Origin: Planctomycetia bacterium
GTDB taxonomy: Bacteria > Planctomycetota > Phycisphaerae > Phycisphaerales > SM1A02
Assembly (NCBI GenBank): GCA_005790565.1
Contig: SXUJ01000159.1
Coordinates: forward strand, 1 to 59,994
Direction: 5' to 3'
Length of the DNA stretch: 59,994 bases
Below the pieces are notes generated by a model. The model did no database searches and was not told the DNA's origin. It worked only from the letters and a program-made list of their open reading frames with translations. The position numbers were made by a program, and so were the translations under genes. Each line of letters starts with the position of its first letter. Position 1 is the stretch's first letter. Positions 38,370-47,847 of the stretch are shown here, piece by piece.

Positions 38370-38597
38370 CCCAATCTCCTCGACCGTCTACGGTCCCAAA
38401 TGGAGCGATGTGCAAAAGAAACTGAGAATTCCTGCAATCCGCTCCCCCAGCGAAGGGGCAGGGGATTCGCGTCCAAGCGGTTGGATTGCCGAAAGAGAGG
38501 TGGCCTTGAGTGGGTTCGAGCAGAGAGATGCACTTCTCTCAACACGAGTTCCCAGAGTGGGTTGGACCCCTTGAGGACTCTGAGAGCGCCAAGCAGG

Positions 38598-39932
38598 ATG
38601 CGACGCGACATGCAAGAACTTCAAATCGATACCTCCTCGTCAAGCATTTGCGTCGTCGTGAACGAGCCGCTCTCGGTGGCCGCGCCGCGCGCGACTTCCG
38701 AGGAGCCTCGTCGTCCCATGTCGACGCACGCATCTTCGCATCTCAGCACCGTTCGTGTGGCGGAAACGCTCGCGCGCGGTGAGCAGACCCTCGCGCAACT
38801 TGAAACTCGACTGCAGGAGTCGCGTGATGTTTCGACCAACGCAGTCGTGCATGCGAACGAACTGCAGGATCGATTGCGGCTGGGGGTGCGAATGTTGCAG
38901 GCACTCGATGTGCAACTGAAGCGCACTGAACAGGTGTCGCCCGAACTCGATCAGCGCCTCGCTTCCGGCGAAGCGCTCTTTGCGCGCGTCACGGAGGCGG
39001 GCGTTTCGCTTGATGCGGCCGCCAATGCTGCCGCCTCGTGTGCGAGCGAGCGATTCGCGGAGCGCGTGGACGGGGTTCTTGCGGAGAAGCTCGCATGGCT
39101 CGATGGCGAGGTGCAGTGGCGTCTCGCACGGTTGGGTGAGATTGAGGCGCAGGTGGAACACGCCGTGCAATCCAAGCTCGCTGCATTCTCGCAAGGACTT
39201 GATCAAGTGACGCAGGCGCTCGCGCATCGAGTGGATACCGCGGCGGCGCACTTGGACGATCGCATCGCGAAGGCGAGTGACCTCACTCGCCTGCGCGCCG
39301 ATGCCGAGCGCGCGATCGCGCAACTCGAGCAGCGCCTTGCTTGTGCTCGCCACACGCTGAGTGAAGTGGATTCGAAACTCGGAGGCGGCGTGCAGGAACT
39401 GGACGCGCGCGCCGAGACCCTCATGGTCCTTCGAGAAGATGTCTTGCATATCACTCGGACGCTGAACGGCGCGTGTGCGGACACCGCCACGACGCTGACC
39501 GCGAAACTCGATGAGGCTCGGCGGATGCAGGAGTCCATTCGATTTCTCGTCGAACGCGGCGAAGAAACCTCTGGCAATCTCGCGATTGCGGAGGATCGAC
39601 TCGCGCGCACGCAGAGCGGCATCGACGCAACCCTTCGCGCGCTTGAACCGTGGGAACCGATCGTCCTCGGTGGCGATCCCACCAAGATTGCGTCGGCGGC
39701 GCGCGGCATCGCCACCGTGGTCCGTGAGCAACTTTCCAATGAAATGCGGGTGGTGAGTGCGAGCCTGCGTCAGTTAGCGCAACGCACCGAGCGCGCGTTC
39801 AGTTCACTTGAACTCGAAGCAGATGGAACCGCGCGAAGCGATGCGCGAGCGCCCGACGCGAAAGATCTGGCGATTGAAGTGTTGAGGCTCGAAGTGCCCG
39901 CGCCGCGTACGGCGCCGGTTGCGATCATTTGA
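38598..39932 (+). CDS. Long coiled-coil protein of unknown function
   Basis: Continuous heptad-like Ala/Glu/Arg/Leu-rich sequence, no signal peptide. Confidence 0.6.
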   Translation: MRRDMQELQIDTSSSSICVVVNEPLSVAAPRATSEEPRRPMSTHASSHLSTVRVAETLARGEQTLAQLETRLQESRDVSTNAVVHANELQDRLRLGVRMLQALDVQLKRTEQVSPELDQRLASGEALFARVTEAGVSLDAAANAAASCASERFAERVDGVLAEKLAWLDGEVQWRLARLGEIEAQVEHAVQSKLAAFSQGLDQVTQALAHRVDTAAAHLDDRIAKASDLTRLRADAERAIAQLEQRLACARHTLSEVDSKLGGGVQELDARAETLMVLREDVLHITRTLNGACADTATTLTAKLDEARRMQESIRFLVERGEETSGNLAIAEDRLARTQSGIDATLRALEPWEPIVLGGDPTKIASAARGIATVVREQLSNEMRVVSASLRQLAQRTERAFSSLELEADGTARSDARAPDAKDLAIEVLRLEVPAPRTAPVAII

Positions 39933-39959
39933 ACTTCCATCAAGTGCACGCGCAGCGGA

Positions 39960-41819
39960 TCAGCGATCGATCGCAACGCCGTCGAGTTGCCTCAACTCCT
40001 CCGTCGGTGCCTCTGGGCTTACGCGGCGCATCCCGTCGCTTCCTTCGCCGAGGTAGAGATCAATCGCCGTCCCGAGGTCGAGAAAGATGGAGAGCGAGCC
40101 GAGCCCTGTGTCTTTGAAATGGTATTCGTTCATGCCGCCGGCACCGACGGATTGCCAAGCGAAGCGATAGCGATCACGACCCGCGCGATCTTCGAAAAGC
40201 CCGAATGCCTGCTGCGCCGCCGCGCCGATCGCGAGTCCGTCGCAGTGGTAACTGTCATCGCCCGTGTCATCAATGAAGACGGCGACGCTTTCGTCCCACG
40301 CGCCTCCGCAATTCGCAGCGGTGGTACAGGCATTGCTGTCATTGCCCGAGGCGTCGAGGTAGATGCTGCCCGCCTGATGCGCAGCCGCCGCAATGCCGTA
40401 ACGATCCGAGGTTCGCACATCGTCGCCGCCTCGATCGCGCACCGCACCGAGGCCGAAGTAGTAGCCGCAGCCTTGGGAAAACTCGCCGCTCTCGCTGCGA
40501 TCGTTGCCCGAGAAATCATCGATGAATCCAGTTCCTCCGCTCACATCGCGACGGAAACCGAACCCCATCCCGATACCCCACGAACAATCACAAGTCGTCA
40601 ATCCATACACCGACAGTCTTTCCCCTTCAACACGGTAGAGGTCGTTGCCTTGCGCCTCGAGCACGAGACCAATGCCAAGCGGTCCGCCAAGGGCGACGCC
40701 AAAGATGCCGCATTGGTATCGGTCATCGCCACTGAGATCGACGATCGCTCCAATTCCCGCCACACCGGTTCCGACCGACCAACTCTTTCCGCGATAGATG
40801 TCGTTGCCCGCACGATCCACGATGACGCCCACGCCGCAAATGCCGACAGCGGCACTCGCGAGTCCCCCCTCGTAGATGTCATTGCCCGCTCGGTCATCGA
40901 TGAATGCGATTGCGCCCACACCCGACGCAGGACCAAACGCGCCGCCATCATGGTGATCATTGCCAGCGAGGTCGACGATACCACGCTGATCGAATGCGAC
41001 GTGCCGCCAGTGATACTTGTCGTCGCCCCCAAAGTCGAAGACGGCGGCGATGACTCCGAGGTCATACTCATTCGCTCCTAGACCGCCGACGATGATCCAG
41101 CCGAGGTCGGGAATCTTCTCGCAGGTGACGATCGTGCCTTGCACGGCGCCCTTGAGTTCGTCGGGGAGTGCATCGCCCTCCATCGCGGGGATGCCTTCAG
41201 AGATCGCGAGGTCGACCTCGAGATGCTCGATCGCCGCGAGCAGCTTGGCTCGATCGATGCTGGCGAAGCCCGTGGTGGCGATCTCCCTCCCCCGCGTATC
41301 TTCCGGTGCAATCCGAAGGTTCTCGACTCGATCGGTCAGTACTCTCGTAATGTCCGTTCCGAACGCCGCGCCCAAGGTCGCCTTCGGGACCGCGCTCTCG
41401 ACGATCGGGCGAGCGCCGTTGAGGAGAAAGTCCATCAGCCAGATGCAGGCCGTCGGATGCTCAACTTTGAATGTGCCGTGCGCTTCAACATCAGCGAGCG
41501 AAACGCCGAGCGCGGCGGCTCCACTCTTGCTGATCGCGGTGAACGGGTGCGCGCGGAGTTCCCCTTCCTCGGCGCTCAGTCGAGCGAGGATAGACTCGGC
41601 TTGAAAGGGATCCGCGAAGAGAGCCTGTAGGGATGTTGGAAGATCGAGTCGATGCTGCTTCTCGGCGAGGCGAGGCAAGCTCTCGAGTAGCGCGTTGGCG
41701 CGAGTTCGCGCGGAAGGTCCGAGTGCGTCGAGTGCAAGCTTGGCATCGCGCGATGGCGCGGATTGCAGCAAGAATAGAGCCGTCATAGAGGCGCAAAGAA
41801 GCATGACGGCAGCGTACAC
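39960..41819 (-). CDS. Exported repeat protein with about 12 'hD-x-x-G-[ND]-D-x-Y' repeats
   Basis: Signal peptide; FIDDRAGNDIYEGG / VIVDRAGNDIYRG / AIVDLSGDDRYQCG etc. Confidence 0.7.
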   Translation of the reverse strand: MYAAVMLLCASMTALFLLQSAPSRDAKLALDALGPSARTRANALLESLPRLAEKQHRLDLPTSLQALFADPFQAESILARLSAEEGELRAHPFTAISKSGAAALGVSLADVEAHGTFKVEHPTACIWLMDFLLNGARPIVESAVPKATLGAAFGTDITRVLTDRVENLRIAPEDTRGREIATTGFASIDRAKLLAAIEHLEVDLAISEGIPAMEGDALPDELKGAVQGTIVTCEKIPDLGWIIVGGLGANEYDLGVIAAVFDFGGDDKYHWRHVAFDQRGIVDLAGNDHHDGGAFGPASGVGAIAFIDDRAGNDIYEGGLASAAVGICGVGVIVDRAGNDIYRGKSWSVGTGVAGIGAIVDLSGDDRYQCGIFGVALGGPLGIGLVLEAQGNDLYRVEGERLSVYGLTTCDCSWGIGMGFGFRRDVSGGTGFIDDFSGNDRSESGEFSQGCGYYFGLGAVRDRGGDDVRTSDRYGIAAAAHQAGSIYLDASGNDSNACTTAANCGGAWDESVAVFIDDTGDDSYHCDGLAIGAAAQQAFGLFEDRAGRDRYRFAWQSVGAGGMNEYHFKDTGLGSLSIFLDLGTAIDLYLGEGSDGMRRVSPEAPTEELRQLDGVAIDR

Positions 41820-41871
41820 TCAGTGCATGCGCGAGCGCCGGACTGCACGAAATCAGGACCCCCATCAGTTC

Positions 41872-42894
41872 ATGGACAGTTCGCGCGGCGAGCGATTGCA
41901 GCGCGTCATGGCCGATGCTGGGCTCGCGTCGCGCCGCGAATGCGAGGCGCTGATCCTCGCGGGTGAGGTGGTCGTGAACGGACACCTCGTCAACACGCTT
42001 CCCGCGTGGGTCGACCCAACGACCGACGACATTCGCGTGGGAGGCACGCGCCTCAAGCCGACCGAACAGCACGTTTACATCGTGCTGTTCAAACCGCGCG
42101 GCGTCGTCTGCACCAATAGTGATCCGGAGGGACGACCTCGTGCCATTGACCTCATCAAGCATCCACTGAACACGCGACTCTACTGTGTGGGTCGATTGGA
42201 TCTCGATAGTTCTGGCCTCCTGTTTCTCACCAACGACGGCGAACTCGCCAATCGATTGACGCACCCGCGCTACGAAGTACACAAGGGATATGAAGTCGTG
42301 CTCGGAGGAAGCATCGATGGAGATGACCTCAAGAGTCTCGAAGAGGGGATCTACCTCCCGGAGCGCGAAGGCGCGGGATCACGCACTTCTCGTAGTGAGC
42401 TTCGGTTGCTCAAGCGCGACCGCGAGAAGACGACGATTTACATGGAACTGCGCGAGGGACGAAATCGCCAAATCCGTCGCATGATGCAACGAGTGGGTCA
42501 TCCGGTGAAGAAGCTGCGCCGCGTGAAGTTTGGCCCGATTCAATTGAAGGGACTCGCAGTGGGTGAGTGGCGCGAACTCATGAGCGCAGAGTTGCGCACA
42601 CTGCGTCGCGCAGCAGGACTCCTTCCCGCGCGCCCTGGTCATGCGCCGGCGGCCAGTGAGAAACGCACGGCTTCTTCGTCGCGAGACTCCGGGAAGAGCG
42701 CTCCGATCAAGGCGACGGTGCACGGCGCGAAGGCGAAAGGTGCCGGCATCGAACTCGGCGCGGGAGCTCGCATTCTCGCTGGTGCAAAGGAGCGAGCGAT
42801 TCCAAAGTCAGCGCCTCTCACGCGGGGCGCGAAGGCGACTTCCACGCGCAGCCGTTCGCGCACGGAAGATCGCGCGAAAACTCGCCACTCGTGA
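41872..42894 (+). CDS. Pseudouridine synthase, RsuA/RluB family
   Basis: S4-like ERLQRVMADAGLASRRECEALILAGEVVVNG; VGRLDLDSSGLLFLTNDG; EGRNRQIRRM; basic C-terminal tail. Confidence 0.93.
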   Translation: MDSSRGERLQRVMADAGLASRRECEALILAGEVVVNGHLVNTLPAWVDPTTDDIRVGGTRLKPTEQHVYIVLFKPRGVVCTNSDPEGRPRAIDLIKHPLNTRLYCVGRLDLDSSGLLFLTNDGELANRLTHPRYEVHKGYEVVLGGSIDGDDLKSLEEGIYLPEREGAGSRTSRSELRLLKRDREKTTIYMELREGRNRQIRRMMQRVGHPVKKLRRVKFGPIQLKGLAVGEWRELMSAELRTLRRAAGLLPARPGHAPAASEKRTASSSRDSGKSAPIKATVHGAKAKGAGIELGAGARILAGAKERAIPKSAPLTRGAKATSTRSRSRTEDRAKTRHS

Positions 42895-42945
42895 TGAGTG
42901 AGTGACGGATGCATTCGGCGGATGCGCCCTAGAGGCAGACTCCGT

Positions 42946-43710
42946 TCAATAAATCCAACTCTCCAGAACCGCCCCCGCAGGCGCGACGGTGTGCTGCGGA
43001 TCGGTTGTCATGAGAAGCGCGTCAAGCGTGCCGCCGTGCGTCTCCTCGACGGCCCGTTGGGCGAGGTCTGGGCCGATACCGATGTTTCTCGTGCGAAGCC
43101 AAGTGATGATCGACTCGCGCCGGCTCTGAGGCGCGGTGCCTTCGCCCTTGTATCCGCTCGCTGGTACCCCCCCTCGGACAAGGACGCTCGTCGCGTTTGA
43201 TTCACAGATGGTGACCCGACTGTCGATTGATCCAGCACATGGCTCAATACGAATGCCTTCGAGTCGCAGCGGTCGCGCGACTTGCGTGATGACCATCCAT
43301 GTCTGCTTGAACAAGCGGAGATTCGTGGGTGCAAGCGGGGCAGCGTGTACCCGATCGCAATCGCGCCGAAGCTCTTTTCGATCGGAGACGCGCATTGCTC
43401 GACGCCAGTCGCGGGCGGTTGAAAAGGACGCCATCCACTCCGCCATCGAGTCCCAATCGAGCGGGCCGTTCCTGCTCACAAGGTGCTCGTGCGCGATGCT
43501 GAGCGGCGAGTTGATACGCCAAAGATGCGTGCCTCCGTCGGCGCGAGAGTTTTGAATGCGTCGGCAAAGTCCCGCACGATCGAGTCGCTCAACACCAGCG
43601 ATGACTGTTGCGCCGGGCCAAGTTCGCCATGCGTGATGTATGTGGGGCGTGCCAGAGTCGGCGCTCGTGAGCGAGATGCCGTGAAGTGTGAGTTCGTTCC
43701 GGTCAACCAC
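42946..43710 (-). CDS. Hypothetical protein, possibly RNase H-fold (DUF429-like); start uncertain
   Basis: Weak pattern: WRINSPLSI, APTNLRLFKQTW, GGTLDALLMTTDP; GTG start overlapping upstream gene stop. Confidence 0.35.
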   Translation of the reverse strand: MVDRNELTLHGISLTSADSGTPHIHHAWRTWPGATVIAGVERLDRAGLCRRIQNSRADGGTHLWRINSPLSIAHEHLVSRNGPLDWDSMAEWMASFSTARDWRRAMRVSDRKELRRDCDRVHAAPLAPTNLRLFKQTWMVITQVARPLRLEGIRIEPCAGSIDSRVTICESNATSVLVRGGVPASGYKGEGTAPQSRRESIITWLRTRNIGIGPDLAQRAVEETHGGTLDALLMTTDPQHTVAPAGAVLESWIY

Positions 43711-43954
43711 GCCCACATCCACCGTTTGGTTTGCCACAACCACAGCCACCCGAGTGGATGTGCGTAGACGGCGTTGCGGGCGCACTCTCAGTGCCGCTGG
43801 CGCCGAGTCCGAAGGTCGACAAACGGCGCAGAAAGGTGCGTCCTTGCTTCTCGGGATCCTCAACTTTGAGATCCGCGTCTTTCATGGGACGCAAGAGTTC
43901 AATCACGGTTCCGTCTTCGACTGCGACATACTCGTAGATAGGCATGGTGGTCAC
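43703..43954 (-). CDS. FmdB-like small protein lacking the canonical zinc knuckles
   Basis: MPIYEYVAVEDGTVIELLRPM... FmdB-like start; C-tail SGGCGCGKPNGGCGRG. Confidence 0.6.
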   Translation of the reverse strand: MTTMPIYEYVAVEDGTVIELLRPMKDADLKVEDPEKQGRTFLRRLSTFGLGASGTESAPATPSTHIHSGGCGCGKPNGGCGRG

Positions 43955-43974
43955 TCGTTGCTAGGATCGGAGAT

Positions 43975-44694
43975 TCAAACGCCTCTCGTCTGAGGCTCCC
44001 AAATGTGCTTGTGAAGTTGCGTTTGTTGGCGCACGGGTAAGCGGTCCGCGAGGATCCACTCCGCAAGCGCGCGTGGATCAAGCGCTGCGCAGCCTTTGAT
44101 TTCTTTGCCGACAGCTTGGGCGGCAACTGGACTCAACAAGATCGCGCGGGTTCGACTCGCGAGTTGATGGGACTCGATCATTTCGCGCGCCCAGAGGTAA
44201 TCCTCGCGACTTGTCAGGACGAACTTCACTTCGTCGTGCGGGCGAAGGTGCTCGAGGTTCCCGAGGAGGTTCTTTCCACACTCGCCGCTTCCAGGTGTCT
44301 TCAAGTCCATGATCAGAATGGCCCGCGGATCAGTCGGACGAATGTCGATAGACCCAGAGGTTTCGATGAGCACCGTGAACGACGCCTCGCAGAGCATGCG
44401 GATCAGGGCAAACGCGCGAGGCTGCGCGAGCGGCTCGCCGCCGGTGATTTCAATGAGTGGGCACGCAACCTCGCGCGCTTCCTGAAGCAGCGATCGCAGG
44501 GTGCGCGGGGCGCTCTCTCGGAACGCGTACTCCGTGTCGCAGTAATGGCACCGGAGGGGGCATCCGCCCAGACGAATGAAGAAACAGGGACATCCCGCGA
44601 ACGACGACTCGCCTTGAATCGAATAAAAGGTCTCGTTCACGCGCAGCGTCGTGTCGAGGGTCGTCGTTTCAAGGATGGGAGTGAGTGTGGACAA
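43975..44694 (-). CDS. queE: 7-carboxy-7-deazaguanine synthase-like radical SAM protein (probable TTG start)
   Basis: LRVNETFYSIQGESSFAGCPCFFIRLGGCPLRCHYCDTEYAF; IEITGGEPLAQ. Confidence 0.88.
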   Translation of the reverse strand: MSTLTPILETTTLDTTLRVNETFYSIQGESSFAGCPCFFIRLGGCPLRCHYCDTEYAFRESAPRTLRSLLQEAREVACPLIEITGGEPLAQPRAFALIRMLCEASFTVLIETSGSIDIRPTDPRAILIMDLKTPGSGECGKNLLGNLEHLRPHDEVKFVLTSREDYLWAREMIESHQLASRTRAILLSPVAAQAVGKEIKGCAALDPRALAEWILADRLPVRQQTQLHKHIWEPQTRGV

Positions 44695-44734
44695 TGAGGT
44701 TGTGTAGAAGGTGGGAGCGCGAGTTTCGAGGGAC

Positions 44735-44777
44735 AAAAACGACGCCGCCCCCACCTTTGATAGAGGAGTGGGGGCGG
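44735..44777 (-). terminator. Rho-independent terminator of tRNA-Leu
   Basis: 10-bp stem CCGCCCCCAC/GTGGGGGCGG followed by GTTTTTG on minus strand. Confidence 0.75.
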
Positions 44778-44784
44778 TGTCGAA

Positions 44785-44868
44785 TGCTCAGAAGAGGACT
44801 TGAACCTCCAAGGGATTGCTCCCACCAGCACCTCAAGCTGGCGCGTCTGCCAATTTCGCCACCTGAGC
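44785..44868 (-). tRNA. tRNA-Leu(GAG)
   Basis: GCTCAGGTGGCGAAATTGGCAGACGCGCCAGCTTGAGGTGCTGG...GGTTCAAGTCCTCTTCTGAGCA, anticodon GAG, long variable arm. Confidence 0.93.
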
Positions 44869-44974
44869 AGCGTTCCTCACGGGTGAGGGTGGAGAAGTGT
44901 AGCACCCTCACCCAATCGCGGCAAGCAACTCACGGGTGGGCGCCAAGCATCATCTGCCGCACGCGCCACGAAAA

Positions 44975-45002
44975 GCGGGAGCCCCCGAGTGGGGACTCCC
45001 GC
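44975..45002 (-). terminator. Rho-independent terminator of the metallopeptidase gene
   Basis: GCGGGAGcCCCC/GGGGaCTCCCGC hairpin with TTTT on minus strand. Confidence 0.75.
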
Positions 45003-45039
45003 AGTGAAACGCTCACAATGCTTCGTTCGGGCCTGAGTC

Positions 45040-47847
45040 TCAACCCCACGCGTTGAGCAGGGCAGCAACATCGGCCGCGTCAACGACGCCGTTGCCGTCG
45101 ATGTCGCCGATGCCGGCCCCGCCCCAGTTGTTGAGGAGGATTGCAACATCCGCAGCATCCACAATGCCGTCGCCATTGAGGTCTTCAGCCGCGCCGCACT
45201 CGACGACCGAGATGCGGACTTCATCGACCGCTGCCTCGATGAGCGAGCCGGTCCCCGCGTCATCAGCGATGAATCGCAGCTTCATCGTCGCAGTTGGAGT
45301 GACAAAGTCGGCGATGCGGAGATTCTTGTAGATCCAGCCGCCATCGACCTCGGTTCCACCTGGTCCAACGGTTTCGAGCGCGACCCATGAGGTGCCGTTG
45401 TTATTCGAAATCTGCACGCGGAAGGTGTCTGCGTTTGGTGCACCGCCTTGACTGTTGGAGTACCAACGATAGTAGGAAACGCGTGCTTCGCTCCCTGTTG
45501 CATTCATCGTCGGCGATGTCAGCGTGGTGTATCCACCGTCAACATCCGCCGCGCCGAGCGTGCCGCCTGCTGTGCCTTGTCCGGTGAAGAAGCAATTCAC
45601 GCCAGTGCCCGTCGTGACGTCGAGTTCAGGTTGGACTTGGGTGGAGCCATTGACCGTTCCGACGGGGTCGGCGCGAACCCACAGGCCCGTGGTCGCGGTG
45701 TCACCGGCGGTAGTCAAGGTCCAGCCGAGATTGGTTTCGACGGTGTCGACAAAGGTGTTGGACGATCCGGTCGCGACTGATGCATTGTTCACCGTTGTGG
45801 GTGCATTCGCGGGGCTTGTGACCGCGATGCCCGTGGTGGTGTTCGCAGCAAAATAGAACTGCAGCGTTGTCCCGCACGCGAGTGCGGGGAGCGTCGCGGT
45901 GTATTCATTAGGAGCGCCTTGTGTCATGTTCGCAACAGAGAATGCACCGGTGGTTGCATTGCGCCAGTAGAGCTTCCCGGTGCCAGCGGCTGGGGTTGCG
46001 CTCAGTGCGCTGACATTGACAGTAACCGTGGTTGAACCATTGGGATTGGAGAGCGTGGGAATGCCTGATGGGAAGCTGAATCCGAGCAGTTCGACCGCAG
46101 GGCCGGGCAGGCCGTGCGCGGTGAACGCGCCGTTGATCGCCGAGTAGTCAGGAGTTCCATCGCTGATGTTTCCGTTGTTGTCGTTCAGCGTGAGATAGTC
46201 AATTGTGATGTCGCCAGCGATGCTCGTCCCCGTGTGAAGCGGCATGGCATTGACGGCGAGCGCCGCAAGCTTGGCGCGGTAGGTGGTTGGGTATTGCACA
46301 GCGAAGGTATTGCGAAGACTCCAAACGCATCCAGAGATGAGTTGCCCACAGGCATGGATTTCAGATCCACAGCTTGAGCAACCCGTGGATGAGTACTGGC
46401 AGGTGTTGTTCGCATTGCGGATGCCGTTGGCGCAAGTTTGGAAACCAACGCCAAGTTCAGGCTGATCCTTCATGAGCACACCCATCACATCGCCCATGCC
46501 TTCGCCGTACGCGCCCTGGCCTGAGCCCGCGACTGCGACGAGGTGATGACCGTATTCGTGGTGCACAACATCGCCGAAGCCTGTGTTGTTGCATCCGCCG
46601 CCGGAGGCATAGAAGTTGATCGAGGAGCCGTCGTAGTACGCGTTGCAGGTTCCTGCAACCCCGACATTGATTGGCCAGTTCAGTTGCGTCGAAATGGTTG
46701 GGAAACTGGGGCTCACGCTGAGGGTCAGGTCGCGAACGAGATTGGCCTGGATGTACGCGTTGACTTCCGATCGCGTCAACTCGACGTTGTTCGCGGAGTT
46801 ATGCATGAAATCAAGCACCCCGCCCGCCGAGCTCGTTGTGATCGAACTCTCTGCACCAGGAACATTGTTCATGGTGAAGTAGCGGCCGGAGGTCGTGGAG
46901 GTAAATGCGGTGTTCGCGCCGATGATCGCGACCGCAACGCCGTTGGCATTTGCGTAGACGGTGGTCGCACCGTAGGTAATCTTCCCGTACGGAAGGGCCA
47001 TGGAAACTTCGTTCGCGCATGCATCCGCAACCATGTTCTCGGTGCCCAGCCCCCGCGTGTTGATCGTGAGGTCTGCGTTCAGGATCATGTTCTCTTGGAA
47101 GAGGATGCGACCGGAGGCTGCATCCACGACGAAGAGGAACTTCTGTCGGCTTGCTTCATCGAAGACATTGCCACCCTCGGCGATGAACTTCACGGCGAGG
47201 ACCGGCGTGGCTGCGTTGACTTCTTCGTAGCCAGCCCAAATGACCATCTCTTGCGCGCTCACGGTTGGCGCTGCGCGGAACTCATTGAGTGCATACCGCG
47301 TCGCGCGCTTCATGTCGAGGCGGCTTGGGGGAAGCACCTTGCCCGAGAAGGCCGTCACGAAGTCGCCGAGGTCCTTCAACTCATTCGAGACGAGCACGAG
47401 CGGAAATCCGGCCTCGTTTCGAACGAGGCATCGAACGCTCGAACGGAAGACGGGCACGCCCTTCACGAATTGCGAGTAGGAGACGAGAGTGAACTTCTCC
47501 ATGCCGGTTTCCTCGTCAACCATCAGTGGTTGGAGGCAGTGGCCGTCTTCGTACTGCCCGATTGCCAGGAGATCGCCAAACTGTGCGCCGAAGATCGGAG
47601 CCCATGACTGAAGGAAACTCTCGGCAGACTCCATCGGGGTCGCGCCGTTGGAGAAGGCCGCGCCGTACACGCGAGTGATGCCGCCATCATTCGTGAAAAA
47701 ACCAGTTCCTGGATGTTCCGCAAGAAATGCCGATTGCGACGGAGTCGCTGGCGCGCTGTCGGGTCCATTCGAGGCACCCGGTGATTGGGCGTAGGCGAGG
47801 GAGGAAGCACAAAGCGCGAGGGAGAGCGTCAACCTTGCAAAGTTCAT
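45040..47847 (-). CDS. Exported M36/thermolysin-like zinc metallopeptidase with C-terminal dockerin-like doublet
   Basis: FTP-like propeptide; DVVHHEYGHHLVAVAGSGQGAYGEGMGDVMGVLM (HExxH plus downstream Glu); C-term DLNGDGIVDAADVAILLNNWGG...DIDGNGVVDAADVAALLNAWG. Confidence 0.85.
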   Translation of the reverse strand: MNFARLTLSLALCASSLAYAQSPGASNGPDSAPATPSQSAFLAEHPGTGFFTNDGGITRVYGAAFSNGATPMESAESFLQSWAPIFGAQFGDLLAIGQYEDGHCLQPLMVDEETGMEKFTLVSYSQFVKGVPVFRSSVRCLVRNEAGFPLVLVSNELKDLGDFVTAFSGKVLPPSRLDMKRATRYALNEFRAAPTVSAQEMVIWAGYEEVNAATPVLAVKFIAEGGNVFDEASRQKFLFVVDAASGRILFQENMILNADLTINTRGLGTENMVADACANEVSMALPYGKITYGATTVYANANGVAVAIIGANTAFTSTTSGRYFTMNNVPGAESSITTSSAGGVLDFMHNSANNVELTRSEVNAYIQANLVRDLTLSVSPSFPTISTQLNWPINVGVAGTCNAYYDGSSINFYASGGGCNNTGFGDVVHHEYGHHLVAVAGSGQGAYGEGMGDVMGVLMKDQPELGVGFQTCANGIRNANNTCQYSSTGCSSCGSEIHACGQLISGCVWSLRNTFAVQYPTTYRAKLAALAVNAMPLHTGTSIAGDITIDYLTLNDNNGNISDGTPDYSAINGAFTAHGLPGPAVELLGFSFPSGIPTLSNPNGSTTVTVNVSALSATPAAGTGKLYWRNATTGAFSVANMTQGAPNEYTATLPALACGTTLQFYFAANTTTGIAVTSPANAPTTVNNASVATGSSNTFVDTVETNLGWTLTTAGDTATTGLWVRADPVGTVNGSTQVQPELDVTTGTGVNCFFTGQGTAGGTLGAADVDGGYTTLTSPTMNATGSEARVSYYRWYSNSQGGAPNADTFRVQISNNNGTSWVALETVGPGGTEVDGGWIYKNLRIADFVTPTATMKLRFIADDAGTGSLIEAAVDEVRISVVECGAAEDLNGDGIVDAADVAILLNNWGGAGIGDIDGNGVVDAADVAALLNAWG

